Assembly: GCA_015485455.1 (NCBI GenBank)
Contig: WFTN01000005.1
Coordinates: 1 to 23,489 of the forward strand
DNA length: 23,489 bases
Direction of reading: 5' to 3'
From: Planctomycetota bacterium
GTDB taxonomy: Bacteria > Planctomycetota > GCA-002687715 > DRQF01
The first letter of the stretch is position 1, and every line of letters begins with the position of its first letter. The notes under the pieces were generated by a model. The model was not told the origin of the DNA, ran no database searches, and saw only the letters and a list, made by a program, of their open reading frames with translations. Positions 7,273 through 16,300 of this stretch are shown here, piece by piece. The position numbers and the translations under genes are program-made.

Positions 7273-8958
7273 TTAGAAGACAGAAATCTGGGCACCCTGG
7301 GATGCGGAGAAGGTCCAGGCAGCGGGACTACTTGGATCGTAGACCCACCATTGAACGTAACGAACGAAACCAGCCAAACTGGGTAAGTTGGGAATTGGGA
7401 AATGGAGAGTCGCGACGCCATCACCGGCACCAACACCCCCAGTCGCCGTAGTTACATAACCAAAGCTTGGGTCATTGACGTCCACCGCAATAGGAACTCC
7501 CCCAAACTGTGTTCCTGGAGCAGCAGGGACATCTGAGTAGAGCAAATAAGCTTGAGTACCCCCGCGCGCATTGGTGACACCAAGGCGATAGTCGATGTTT
7601 CCGACGTTGGATGGATCAAAAGCTAACATCACCGGTGAGAATCCTCCCAAGCCCGGAAGAGCTGGTCCGAAAGTCGGAGACCCTAAGGGCTGAACTTCGC
7701 TATGAAGAGTAGGACGGTCAAAGGGAAACGTAGCTTGGGCAACACGAGGGTCCGTAAGGGCATTGGCCAAGAAATCCACCAATGCTGCTTGAGAAGCCAA
7801 AGGCACGCTTGTGACCGCCATCAACGGATCGATGTTGGTGACAAAATCTCCACCCCGATCATAGAACGCCAAGACTTGGAATAAATCCGTGAACTGACCG
7901 TTGTGCATGAATTGGCTCTTGAGGCCAATATTACGCAAGGTCGGCGTCTTGAACTTACCGAGATCGGAAGGGTTGCCAGTCACATTCATGCGCCCCGGAT
8001 CCTCTGCGGGAGGTCGCACTCCGATGTTGCGGAAGCCGTGATCTGTCGTCAAAGCACCACTATGGCAAATGGAGCAGTTACCCGTTGTGAGATATGTCAT
8101 CATCCCCTGGCGTTGAGACAAGGTCATGGCATTGGTATTTCCGGCCAAGAACTGATCAAACGGAGTTTGATCCGAAATCAGTGTTCTTTGGTAAGTCGCA
8201 ATAGCCATGGCAATTTTGGCAGCAGTAATTTGGTTGCTACCAAAGGCAGCTTGGAAGAGACTTGGATAGTCTGGATTTAAGGTCAAAGCCGCGGCCATAT
8301 CAGCAGGCACATTGCTGGCTAGTTTAAGTGGGGTGACCAAGGCAAGCTTCGCCACAATCTCTGGCCAGTTCCGCATGTCATGAGCCATTTCGGCGCCGGA
8401 CAATGGCGGCCCTACAGCTTGGCTTTCCAACGCTGCCCCAGAAGGCAAGACGGTCACTCCTGTTTGGGGGTCAACAAAGTCATTCGTCGCCCGACCATCC
8501 CAAAAGAGAACAGGAGCAAAGGCAGCATTGATCATTGTGGGTGTTGTGCGCCCAGTCACTTGAGGAAACAAGGCAAAGGCAGGATCGATAACGAAGTTGT
8601 TGTTGACATCTGCTCGGCGGACACCCGGAGAACCGAAGACGTCGTCCGCTGTTCCGAAAGATCCATCCGCACCTGGGTTCACACCGACACGAGGATCAAC
8701 ACCTCCGACTCCAGGACGATGGCAGGTTCCGCAAGCCATGCGGTTGTCGCTGGACATCTGTTCATCCCAGAAGAGAATTTTACCAAGAACAGCTTTTTGA
8801 GCTGTGATCGGATTGCCTGCAGGAACGACCAATGCTGGCAAAGGCGCGATGGGAGGTCCTCCGCCACCAGGGCCAGGCCCAATTTGAGACCAAGCCGGGG
8901 TAGACAAGACAAGAACAAGCAAGAACAGACAGGAAGTCACTTGTTTCAAAGCGCGCAT
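7273..8958 (-). CDS. Secreted di-haem cytochrome c peroxidase/MauG-family protein with C-terminal beta domain
   Basis: A signal peptide (1-24, ending PAWSQ) is followed by a proline/glycine-rich linker. The peroxidase core (about 45-430) carries two haem sites, CGTCH at 76-80 and CSICH at 295-299. It also has family blocks ILFWDEQMSSDNRMACGTC near haem 1, LGKFKTPTLRNI at 343-354 and MHNGQFTDL at 361-369. It probably reduces peroxide in the periplasm or oxidises an outside substrate; bacterial CCP and MauG cannot be told apart from sequence alone. Residues about 430-561 form an added beta-rich domain (GDGVATLHFPIPNLPSLAG, then QWWVYD and a final SQGAQISVF). This resembles the C-terminal domains of many secreted planctomycete proteins. 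A GGAG ribosome binding site lies 8 bases before the ATG. The gene is convergent with the membrane protein at 6412, with only 27 bases between them. Confidence 0.92.
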   Translation of the reverse strand: MRALKQVTSCLFLLVLVLSTPAWSQIGPGPGGGGPPIAPLPALVVPAGNPITAQKAVLGKILFWDEQMSSDNRMACGTCHRPGVGGVDPRVGVNPGADGSFGTADDVFGSPGVRRADVNNNFVIDPAFALFPQVTGRTTPTMINAAFAPVLFWDGRATNDFVDPQTGVTVLPSGAALESQAVGPPLSGAEMAHDMRNWPEIVAKLALVTPLKLASNVPADMAAALTLNPDYPSLFQAAFGSNQITAAKIAMAIATYQRTLISDQTPFDQFLAGNTNAMTLSQRQGMMTYLTTGNCSICHSGALTTDHGFRNIGVRPPAEDPGRMNVTGNPSDLGKFKTPTLRNIGLKSQFMHNGQFTDLFQVLAFYDRGGDFVTNIDPLMAVTSVPLASQAALVDFLANALTDPRVAQATFPFDRPTLHSEVQPLGSPTFGPALPGLGGFSPVMLAFDPSNVGNIDYRLGVTNARGGTQAYLLYSDVPAAPGTQFGGVPIAVDVNDPSFGYVTTATGGVGAGDGVATLHFPIPNLPSLAGFVRYVQWWVYDPSSPAAWTFSASQGAQISVF

Positions 8959-9030
8959 GGGGAATTCTCCGTTGGAAAAAGGGTTCCAAAGATGACTCCT
9001 TTTAGATCACTTTTTCGGAGAAGAGAAACA

Positions 9031-9078
9031 GAAAAAAGAATCGGATGGAGAGCTTGGATAATCACCCAAGCTCTCCAT
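9031..9078 (-). terminator. Intrinsic terminator of the HEAT-repeat gene
   Basis: A perfect 13-bp inverted repeat (ATGGAGAGCTTGG at 9045-9057 with its complement at 9066-9078) has an 8-base loop. Read on the minus strand it is followed after 7 bases by six T residues (9032-9037). It lies just past the stop codon at 9094, so the upstream solenoid gene and the peroxidase gene are probably transcribed separately. Confidence 0.85.
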
Positions 9079-9093
9079 TCGGGTTCTTCTTGA

Positions 9094-11661
9094 TCAATTC
9101 AGATTAAAGCCCATTTCAGCAAAGCGTTTAAGACCCAGGTTCGCATAAGAAGAAACTTGAGGGTCCCGGAGTAAAGCCCGCAACGAGTCGATCGAGTCCA
9201 GCATGAGAAGGTGACTGGCTGCCAACGCTGACCTCTGGCGCATCTCAACAGACTCACTCTTCAGTCCGGCGAGGATCAAAGGACCCGCTTCCTTGTTTTG
9301 GCAAAATGCAGCCAAGTGAATCAGCTCTGCCTTAATCTTCGGACTCCATTCAGGATCTGCCAACATGGCCTTGAGTGTAGGCCAGAAGACATCCTCGCCC
9401 ATTTGGTGAATTAACCGAAGTTGAAGAGATGTCCTCACAGTCCTTTTGGTCTCCAGTATATATCCGCTCTTTGAGCGATAATAGGACGGCTGTTCTTTGA
9501 GGCTAACCAGCATGAGCTGCACAGACTTGGCACCCAATTCCCGAGCGGCTAATTCAAGGACTATTCCAACTTGTGTCCCGTCCGTAATCTCTTTTGAGCT
9601 CACCCGCCCCATCAAAACTCGAATCACATCACCATGGCTCTTTTCTTTCAGTAAATCAAGAACCCGATTTAGCCGCCCGCCGTTGCTGATGCGCGCTTCG
9701 TTGAGGACCAATCCAAGAAGGTAGGGCCCCATCCGTTGGTTGAGGGCAGCGCGTATGTCCTTCATGGAGTTGGCCCCAATTTTACCATCCCAATAAAAAC
9801 TGACTAATCGATTGAGGTCCAAATTGCCTTTCCAATTCGCCAAAGCCGATGCTGCTTGAACGATGGCGTCACGACGGCCCCCACGAAGGAAACCAAAAAT
9901 CGTATCTTCCAAACTGCTTGTCTCTTTCAGTTGAGGCAAGAAATGAAACAACAAGGCGGAAGAATACCAGGGGCTTTTCGATTGATTGATGGTCTTAAGA
10001 ATGATCTCTTGATCCCAGTCCTTCTTGAGCCGGGTGAGTCCTTGCAAAACATCTTTAAATTCGCTCGCCTGGCCTGGGAACTGATCCATGCCAACCATCA
10101 TGGTATAGAGCTCCGAAACTCGTTCATTTTCAATCAAGAAGCGAACAAGTTGGGCTATACCGATGGAATAGACATCTTGAACCCCTTCTCTGGCGTCGGC
10201 CCGCCCATAGGGGAGATCGCGGGGCCCTAATTTCTGCCAGACCTTCATGATTCGGGGCAGAGCTTCCACATCCTTGTGCCGAAGAAAGTAGTAGAGTGCT
10301 CCTGCTCGATAGTCATCATTCGGGTTATTGAGAAGCAAGAGAAATTCTCGGCGATAGTCTTTCCTTCCGGCAATGGCCAATTTGGAAATAGCAAATGCCA
10401 AAGAGCCACTCCGAATGCTGCGTCTTAGAACTTGCGCTAAGAACTCTTCGTTGACGGGATCTGCCACGATCTTGGCTGCTGAGAATGAACGAAGAACCTC
10501 AACAGCTTCGCTGCTGATCTGGCTATCCCGTGTAGCCAAATGAGGCACATAGTGCCCGATGTCCTCAAGGCGAAGCAAGTTCTTTTGCCGCAATAGGGAT
10601 AGGCTCTGGGCGACAATGGCTGAAGAAGATTCGGAAAGCGAGTCTATGAGTCGTTTGCGAACTTCAGGTCCGGGAAACCGTTTGGCGAATTCACGAAATG
10701 CATGGGCTCGATTATGAGAATTGGATTTGTCGGCGAGAATGCCCCTCACGATAGCATTCCCCAGGTCCATGCCATCACGATCGATCAGACCTAGGTTATA
10801 CAAAGCCCAAGATTGATTTCTTGGCGCTTCATCTTTGGCAGCAAGCTTGAAAATCGCCCTAAGAGTTTCGGCCTTGATCGCACCATAATTGTCCCGAGTA
10901 ATCGACAGCGCCCGTGTACGCACCATATGATGACGATCCTGGGCCGCCTTGATCAAAAAGGGCCCCCCAACGTCATCGAGATGTTTCAGACAACTGACAG
11001 CCGCGCTCCTTACATCCGATTTCGGGTTTTCTAACCCCTTACGAATCACGTCTTCCCAACCGCTATCTTTGTCGATTTCCGGAAAGGTCGCAATGTGATT
11101 CATGAGAAGAGAGGGATTCTTCATCACGCCTCGATCCAGAATTTGGAGAACAATGGCAGGAAGATCGTCACCCCCAAGAGCGAACAGAGCGCGGACGGCA
11201 CGCCTTGAAGAATCACCTTCGCAAAGCTGAACAAGAATTGGTCGCACATCCATACCCAATTCGACGACTCCTTGGACATCATTGTTGCTGAGGAGTCGTT
11301 TCACTTGCTGCCTCAAGGCTCCCGGATCCAGGGCAGAAACTTGAGACCGCAAAGTGTCGAACTGCAAAACCACATCCCCAGCTTTCTGGAGAGCACTCAA
11401 TGAAACCACTTCGGCTTGAGCTTTTTCCCAGTCTTTAAGTTTCACTAAACAGCGTAGTTTCCCCATTGCCCCTTGCCACCAAAGAGACTCCCCTTCGGGA
11501 GCTTTTTTCTTTGCCGCCTCAAAAAGCGCCAAAGCCCCACGCACATCCGCCTGCCCTTCCAAACGGATGGCATCGGCTATGAGGGACTCCGCTTGAGTGT
11601 CCTGAGCGTGCGCCAAGTTGCCAAACAAAAAGATGACCAAGATTAGGAAACGCGTATTCAT
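9094..11661 (-). CDS. Secreted TPR/HEAT-repeat solenoid protein
   Basis: The start at 11661 is chosen because GGAGGT stands 5 bases before this ATG and the product then opens with a clean signal peptide (MNTRFLILVIFLFGNLAHA|Q). The longer frame from 11727 adds 22 unlikely residues. The 855-residue protein is almost wholly alpha-helical. TPR-like helices at about 25-100 (ALALFEAAKKKAPEGESLW, LKDWEKAQAEVVSL) are followed by many HEAT-like repeats from about 140 to the end, such as SDVRSAAVSCLKHLDDVG and HHMVRTRALSITRDN. There is no catalytic motif and no membrane segment after the signal peptide. Such solenoids usually act as binding scaffolds; here it would be in the periplasm. The partner is unknown. 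The nearby phosphatase-fold lipoprotein and the HEAT-bearing sulfatase-fold enzyme are candidates by position only. It may be cut off from the lipoprotein gene by a 142-base gap with its own candidate operator. Confidence 0.9.
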   Translation of the reverse strand: MNTRFLILVIFLFGNLAHAQDTQAESLIADAIRLEGQADVRGALALFEAAKKKAPEGESLWWQGAMGKLRCLVKLKDWEKAQAEVVSLSALQKAGDVVLQFDTLRSQVSALDPGALRQQVKRLLSNNDVQGVVELGMDVRPILVQLCEGDSSRRAVRALFALGGDDLPAIVLQILDRGVMKNPSLLMNHIATFPEIDKDSGWEDVIRKGLENPKSDVRSAAVSCLKHLDDVGGPFLIKAAQDRHHMVRTRALSITRDNYGAIKAETLRAIFKLAAKDEAPRNQSWALYNLGLIDRDGMDLGNAIVRGILADKSNSHNRAHAFREFAKRFPGPEVRKRLIDSLSESSSAIVAQSLSLLRQKNLLRLEDIGHYVPHLATRDSQISSEAVEVLRSFSAAKIVADPVNEEFLAQVLRRSIRSGSLAFAISKLAIAGRKDYRREFLLLLNNPNDDYRAGALYYFLRHKDVEALPRIMKVWQKLGPRDLPYGRADAREGVQDVYSIGIAQLVRFLIENERVSELYTMMVGMDQFPGQASEFKDVLQGLTRLKKDWDQEIILKTINQSKSPWYSSALLFHFLPQLKETSSLEDTIFGFLRGGRRDAIVQAASALANWKGNLDLNRLVSFYWDGKIGANSMKDIRAALNQRMGPYLLGLVLNEARISNGGRLNRVLDLLKEKSHGDVIRVLMGRVSSKEITDGTQVGIVLELAARELGAKSVQLMLVSLKEQPSYYRSKSGYILETKRTVRTSLQLRLIHQMGEDVFWPTLKAMLADPEWSPKIKAELIHLAAFCQNKEAGPLILAGLKSESVEMRQRSALAASHLLMLDSIDSLRALLRDPQVSSYANLGLKRFAEMGFNLN

Positions 11662-11665
11662 AATG

Positions 11666-11671
11666 ACCTCC
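11666..11671 (-). promoter_or_regulatory. Ribosome binding site fixing the start of the solenoid gene
   Basis: GGAGGT on the minus strand, 4-5 bases from the ATG at 11661, is the strongest Shine-Dalgarno sequence in the window. It decides against the longer reading frame. Confidence 0.8.
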
Positions 11672-11729
11672 AGTCTTCGTTGCTCCACATCCATAAGACG
11701 AAAAAAGCAAGAAGAAGTCTGCCACATTG

Positions 11730-11759
11730 ATATGACGAAGTCGTAACAAGATGTAACAG
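11730..11759 (-). promoter_or_regulatory. Three imperfect 10-bp direct repeats upstream of the solenoid gene
   Basis: On the minus strand the units read CTGTTACATC, TTGTTACGAC and TTCGTCATAT. The first two share TGTTAC at one helical turn, and the third is looser. Spaced direct repeats of about 10-11 bp are typical of OmpR/PhoB-type binding sites, and a regulator of that type is encoded at 17023. The link is inference. A weak -10-like TATCAA follows at the end of the array. Confidence 0.35.
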
Positions 11760-11803
11760 AGATGAGGTGGCGAGTTCAGGCCAGGAGCAATCGACAAGAA
11801 GAA

Positions 11804-13150
11804 CTAGCGAACTTTGATCCCAGCGACGAAACGGAGCATTTGCCCTGTCCAACTGCCATCCTTCCCTCCTTGAGAGAAGTCACTTGGGCCATGGCCTTCA
11901 AACGTCCAAATTTCGCCTTTGTGAACAAAAGAGCAATAGAAGCGCCCACTGCTGAGGTCTTGAGGGTCCAAACGAAGCACCTCCCATCGGGCGGGATGAT
12001 GCCAGATAGTGAGATCACCTCCAGAAATGGGTTGTATCCGAGGATGTGCCGAAAGAAGAGCTGCCCCTCGATTCCTGAGCCAAGACTCCCAGGTCATCCC
12101 TGGGGGAAGTTGCCTCCGGTTCACAAGCAATGTCAACTGAAGAGCAGGGTCGAGGAATTCAAAAGACTGGGGCTTAGCACCTTTCTTGAAAACCCATGAC
12201 TCAGGGGCCCAAACCCAGGCGCCATCAACACCATGGACTTTCCAAGACTCTGTGACATTAAAATTCTGATACCAAGAGTCGGTAAGGGGAATCGCCAAGG
12301 CCCGAGGCAAGATGTGTACGCCTTCAGCATCAACTGTCAGTTCTAGATAGACGTTAATGCCCTCGCCATTGGTCTCTTCCGTTTCTCCTCGACGGAAAAC
12401 GAAAGACGTCATGATGTAGTGAATCTTTTTGCCTTCATAGTCCTGCTCAAATCGTTTTGGCCCTCCGGGAGTATGGTCGCCGCAGATAACGTAATCCACA
12501 ACTCCCGCCAACTTAGGCACAACGTCCTTATTCCAGTTGCTCACACCGGGGTAGGGCTCGTGAGGATCTTGACCCGGTTGAGATTCATTCCAGTTAATCA
12601 TGTTGTAGTGGGTCAGAACGAAAACTTGACGGAAGCTCTTGGCATCCGCCAACTCCCGATCAAGAAAATTAAGGTCGTCCTTCTCTAAAACGCATTTGTT
12701 ATCCAAGAGAATGAACTTACAGTTCTTTATCACGAGGGCTGAATTGCCCAGCCCTCCATGCTGGCGAAAAGCATCAACGTTGCGGTAATCATGGTTCCCA
12801 GAAATGCGATAAGCGGGGGTCTTCATCTCTGCGAAAGCCTTGTCCACCAACTGCCATTCCTCTTCCGTTGAAAAACGCGTGGTATCTCCTAGCAAGAAGA
12901 GTGCGTCCGGATGGCTTGCGTCTACTTCCTGAGCAAAAAGTTCGATCCATTTGGATGTCAAGATCCCCGGCCCTTTGGCTTCCGAGCGATCTGAGGCATA
13001 GAGGCTATAGAGATGGCCCGCCAAGATTACTCTTAGGTCTTTCTCTTCCTTGGTGGACAGGCCCTCACCCCGATCGCAGCCAAAAAGTAAGACCATGATG
13101 CCAAGGCCCACGTAGGTAAAGAGTTTGAGGATAGGCGGGGTTCTTCTCAT
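11804..13150 (-). CDS. Calcineurin-like metallophosphatase-fold lipoprotein with incomplete metal motifs
   Basis: The start at 13150 gives a lipoprotein signal peptide (about residues 1-24, LLFGC with Cys25 as lipid site). Longer versions up to 13558 run antisense to the coding part of the neighbouring sulfatase-fold gene and are rejected. The fold is recognised from the ordered motifs of the metallophosphatase superfamily: GD at 88-89, GNHD at 118-121, and VLTHYN with His171. The first motif, normally DxH, reads Ala44-Gly45-His46, and the last, normally GHxH, reads GDHTPGG from 214. Two metal-ligand sites thus appear altered, so catalysis may be weak, changed or lost. Residues from about 290 to 448 form an extra unrecognised domain rich in tryptophan. 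The protein should sit on the outer face of the inner membrane or in the outer membrane. It is divergent from the sulfatase-fold gene and lies upstream of the solenoid gene on the same strand. Confidence 0.85.
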   Translation of the reverse strand: MRRTPPILKLFTYVGLGIMVLLFGCDRGEGLSTKEEKDLRVILAGHLYSLYASDRSEAKGPGILTSKWIELFAQEVDASHPDALFLLGDTTRFSTEEEWQLVDKAFAEMKTPAYRISGNHDYRNVDAFRQHGGLGNSALVIKNCKFILLDNKCVLEKDDLNFLDRELADAKSFRQVFVLTHYNMINWNESQPGQDPHEPYPGVSNWNKDVVPKLAGVVDYVICGDHTPGGPKRFEQDYEGKKIHYIMTSFVFRRGETEETNGEGINVYLELTVDAEGVHILPRALAIPLTDSWYQNFNVTESWKVHGVDGAWVWAPESWVFKKGAKPQSFEFLDPALQLTLLVNRRQLPPGMTWESWLRNRGAALLSAHPRIQPISGGDLTIWHHPARWEVLRLDPQDLSSGRFYCSFVHKGEIWTFEGHGPSDFSQGGKDGSWTGQMLRFVAGIKVR

Positions 13151-13367
13151 GGCAGAATCATAATCGATGAACACCATAGCCGCTACCTCATTGAGAATCC
13201 CTCGGCAGAGAAATCCGGGCATCATAGCCAGGGCGACTGCTTGAGCCTGGGCGCAGGCGATGAATATTGTCTGTCCCCATGGCAGCAATCGTTCCATGGC
13301 GTATACTCCTACTGAAGGGTCTAACCCTGAGATTGTCAACAAAAGCAGACAAAAACGACTGAATGAC
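13151..13367. promoter_or_regulatory. Divergent intergenic region between lipoprotein and sulfatase-fold genes
   Basis: This 217-base region must hold both promoters. Visible elements are a TATACT -10-like hexamer for the plus strand (13302-13307, without a good -35) and two CCATGG palindromes 16 bases apart (13278-13283 and 13294-13299). No strong ribosome binding site precedes any of the possible plus-strand starts (13260, 13296, 13368). Nothing here identifies a regulator. Confidence 0.4.
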
Positions 13368-16300
13368 ATGCCAGCCAAAAACACAGAGACGGCAAATTCG
13401 AATTCTCTCCAAGGACTTGGGGCCACTCTTCCTTTCGCCTCAGCCTTTTTGGGTGCTCTCGCCGTTGTGTTCTTTGATGTCTTCCTGACCAAGGGGTCAA
13501 CAGGCACTATTCTTAGCTGGCCGACCCTGTCTGCCGTCGGCGGTTTTTCGGGCATCATCGCTTGGACTACCGGGGTGCTGATGAGCCTGAGTCAGTGGAC
13601 TCTAAGCCGCCCCAAAAGGGGCAGAGTCTTAGGTTTTGTCCTTGAGTCACTGCCCTTTTCTCTACCGCTGGCGATGTTGGCCACCACCCTCTTCGAAGGT
13701 GGCATGATGCGCACCTACGCCTTCGGTGGGCTCGGCCCTATCTTCGTATTCCTGGTGGGCACTATTGCTGTGACCATCACCTCCAGATCATGGCGAAACT
13801 GGACAGAAATAAGAACTGTCCACGGCATGGTGCTCCTGCTCGCCTTTGGTGGGCTCATTTTTTTCGTCGATCGCACTTATTACGTCGGCCTCTATCCTGG
13901 CATTCATCAAGTCCTGAGCTTCACTGTTTTCGCCACCTCTGCCATCGTTGCTCAACGTACCTTGCGGCACCTCCCGTCAAGAAAGATCTGCCAAGGTCTC
14001 ACTTCCCTCGCTCTTGTGGGCGCCTGTTGGATTACCTTTTTTTTGTTCCAAGGCCCTCCTGCTCCCCGGGCTCTATTATTCGAAGACCTGTCATCAACAA
14101 GAAGTATCTGTGGTCTTTGGTGGTTCAAGCGTCCTTCAGTGCAAGAAGTCAATCCCAGCGCTCTGTCACTTCGCTTTCAGAACTGGGAGACTTTGCGAGA
14201 TAAGAGCCGCCAAGAACTAAGCGGCCTCCGGGGTGGTAAGAAATTTAACTTACTCTTTGTCTCCGTGGATGCTGTGCGCCGGGACCACACAACCCTTCAC
14301 GGTTACAAACGAAACACGACGCCCTTCCTCGAAGAGCTTGCAGAGAAATCCTTCGTTTTCGACGACGCCAGATCGCCCTCCACTTCCAGCTTCTTCTCCC
14401 TCATGAGTATCTTGAGCGGCAGCTACCCCAGTGGAATTAGCCTCAGTGGCGGCCAAGAGCCCGACCTCTTGGGGCGATCACTTCACAGCGCCGGCTACAC
14501 CAGTTTGGGTATCTACACCGATGCCGTATTCACTGCCCGTCCAAATCACTGGCCTCGACCTGACTTGCGCCTGGGGCAAGACGTTTATGAATTCAACACG
14601 ACTGAGTCAAAGAAAATGATTGGTCGTGTGCTGGAGGCCGTGAGTACCATCAAGAGTCCCTTCTTTTTGTTTACCCATTTGATGGACCCTCATGCCCCTT
14701 ACCGCAAGCACGATGCTTTCGACTTTGGATCAAGAGATATCGATCGATACGATAGTGAAGTCGCATTTGCCGACTCCCAACTCCGGCGTTTATTCATTGG
14801 CCTTGAAGAACAGGAACTCTTGGAGTCGACCGTCGTGGTCATCACCTCCGATCACGGCGAGGCCTTCGGAGAACACGGGGCTTTTCTCCACGGAGGATTG
14901 CCCCATGAGGAACAGTGCCGAGTTCCTCTCCTCATCTTCGTGCCCTACATGGAGGGAGGCAAGTTGGTACAAGGCTCTGTGTCTTTGACGTCTTTGGCTC
15001 CGACCTTGGTCGATCTCTTAGGAAGCAGAAAACTCGCAAACTCTGAGGCCGCAAGCCTTGCTCCTCTCATGTTGGGTCACACCAACCCCGAAGATTACTA
15101 CGCAGTTTCCGAGCGTCCCTCCATCCATGAGGACGAAGACCTCTCTTCCGTCACAACTTTGGTGCAAGGGAAATACAAGTTTCGCGCTCAGTATGAAGCT
15201 GGACTTAGAACCCTCTACGACTTAGAGAAAGATTCGCTGGAAAAGAATGACATTTCTCAATCTGATCCAAAAGCCTTCACTGCTATGAGTCAGCTATTTC
15301 GGGAATGGCAAAGCGATTGTGTCTTCAAGCGGCATCAAGGGCACAATCTGAACCCTCAGTTCAATGCCTTGCGCGACGAGATTTTGCTGGGCAGCAATGA
15401 TGAAATCCCATTGGTCTTCGATTTCTTGAAGATGGAGGATCAAACAGTCCAGATTGAAGCGGCACTCCTCCTTTTCGATTTGGAGGTCGAAGGCCGCATA
15501 CCAGGAAGCAATGGGCTGTGCTCCTTTGAAGCCAACAAGAAAGACAAAACACTGATCGGGCTTCAAGATTTGTTGGGAGCACGAAGAGAAAAGCGCCCTT
15601 TTCGGCAGGCCGCAGCCCTGCTGACCTCGACCAACGTGATCCTACGTCGCCGGGCAGCTTGGACTCTCTGGGACTTGTATGACCTTCCCTTTGCCCCCGT
15701 CATCGCCAAGGTCCGCCTCCCCCAAGAGAAAGACCCGCAAACTCGGGCAGACCTTCTGGGTGTACTGGCACGCAATCAGGAAAAAGTAGATATCCCCGAG
15801 CTCTTGAAGATAGCGACAAAAATGAAGGGGCCCCCGGCCACGCGCCTGCTCATCAGCTTGATGACCCGTCAGGAAGAAGCGATTGAAACTTTTATTGAGG
15901 AAACCATCAGCCAAGAAGACTCACCCTTGGCTCACACCCTCATTCGCTACTTAGGGGCGTCAGATACCCCCCGCAGACGAAAATTAGTCACGAGGCTCTT
16001 ACGTTTAGATCGCTACACACTTCGAGCATCAACAGTGGAGGCTCTGAAGACCTTCCCTCCCAGCCCATGGTTAGCAAGTCTGTTCAGAAGGCTCATTCTT
16101 CATGAACCCCATCGTGTTCTTCGATTAAAAGCCGCCAAATTATTGGCCACTTACCCCGGAGACCAGAATGCCCAAGCAATGCTCACATCTCTGGGTACCT
16201 ATCCGGGGTCGGCTTTGGGCATGGGATACCTCTTGGCAAATCACCACAAGCAAGCAATCGAGAACTGGTCTCTCAAGGAAACTGACCTCAAATTGCCCCT

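Noticed and set aside
8380..9093. 237-codon open frame on the plus strand opposite the peroxidase
   Set aside because: It lies mostly antisense to a well-supported gene and crosses its start and a terminator. Its composition (many Arg, Ser, Cys) is typical of a shadow frame.
11662..11727. 22-residue extension of the solenoid protein
   Set aside because: The internal ATG at 11661 has a strong GGAGGT and exposes a signal peptide.
13151..13558. N-terminal extension of the phosphatase-fold lipoprotein frame up to 13558
   Set aside because: It is antisense to the membrane-helix coding start of the sulfatase-fold gene, and the start at 13150 gives a clear lipoprotein signal that the extension would bury.
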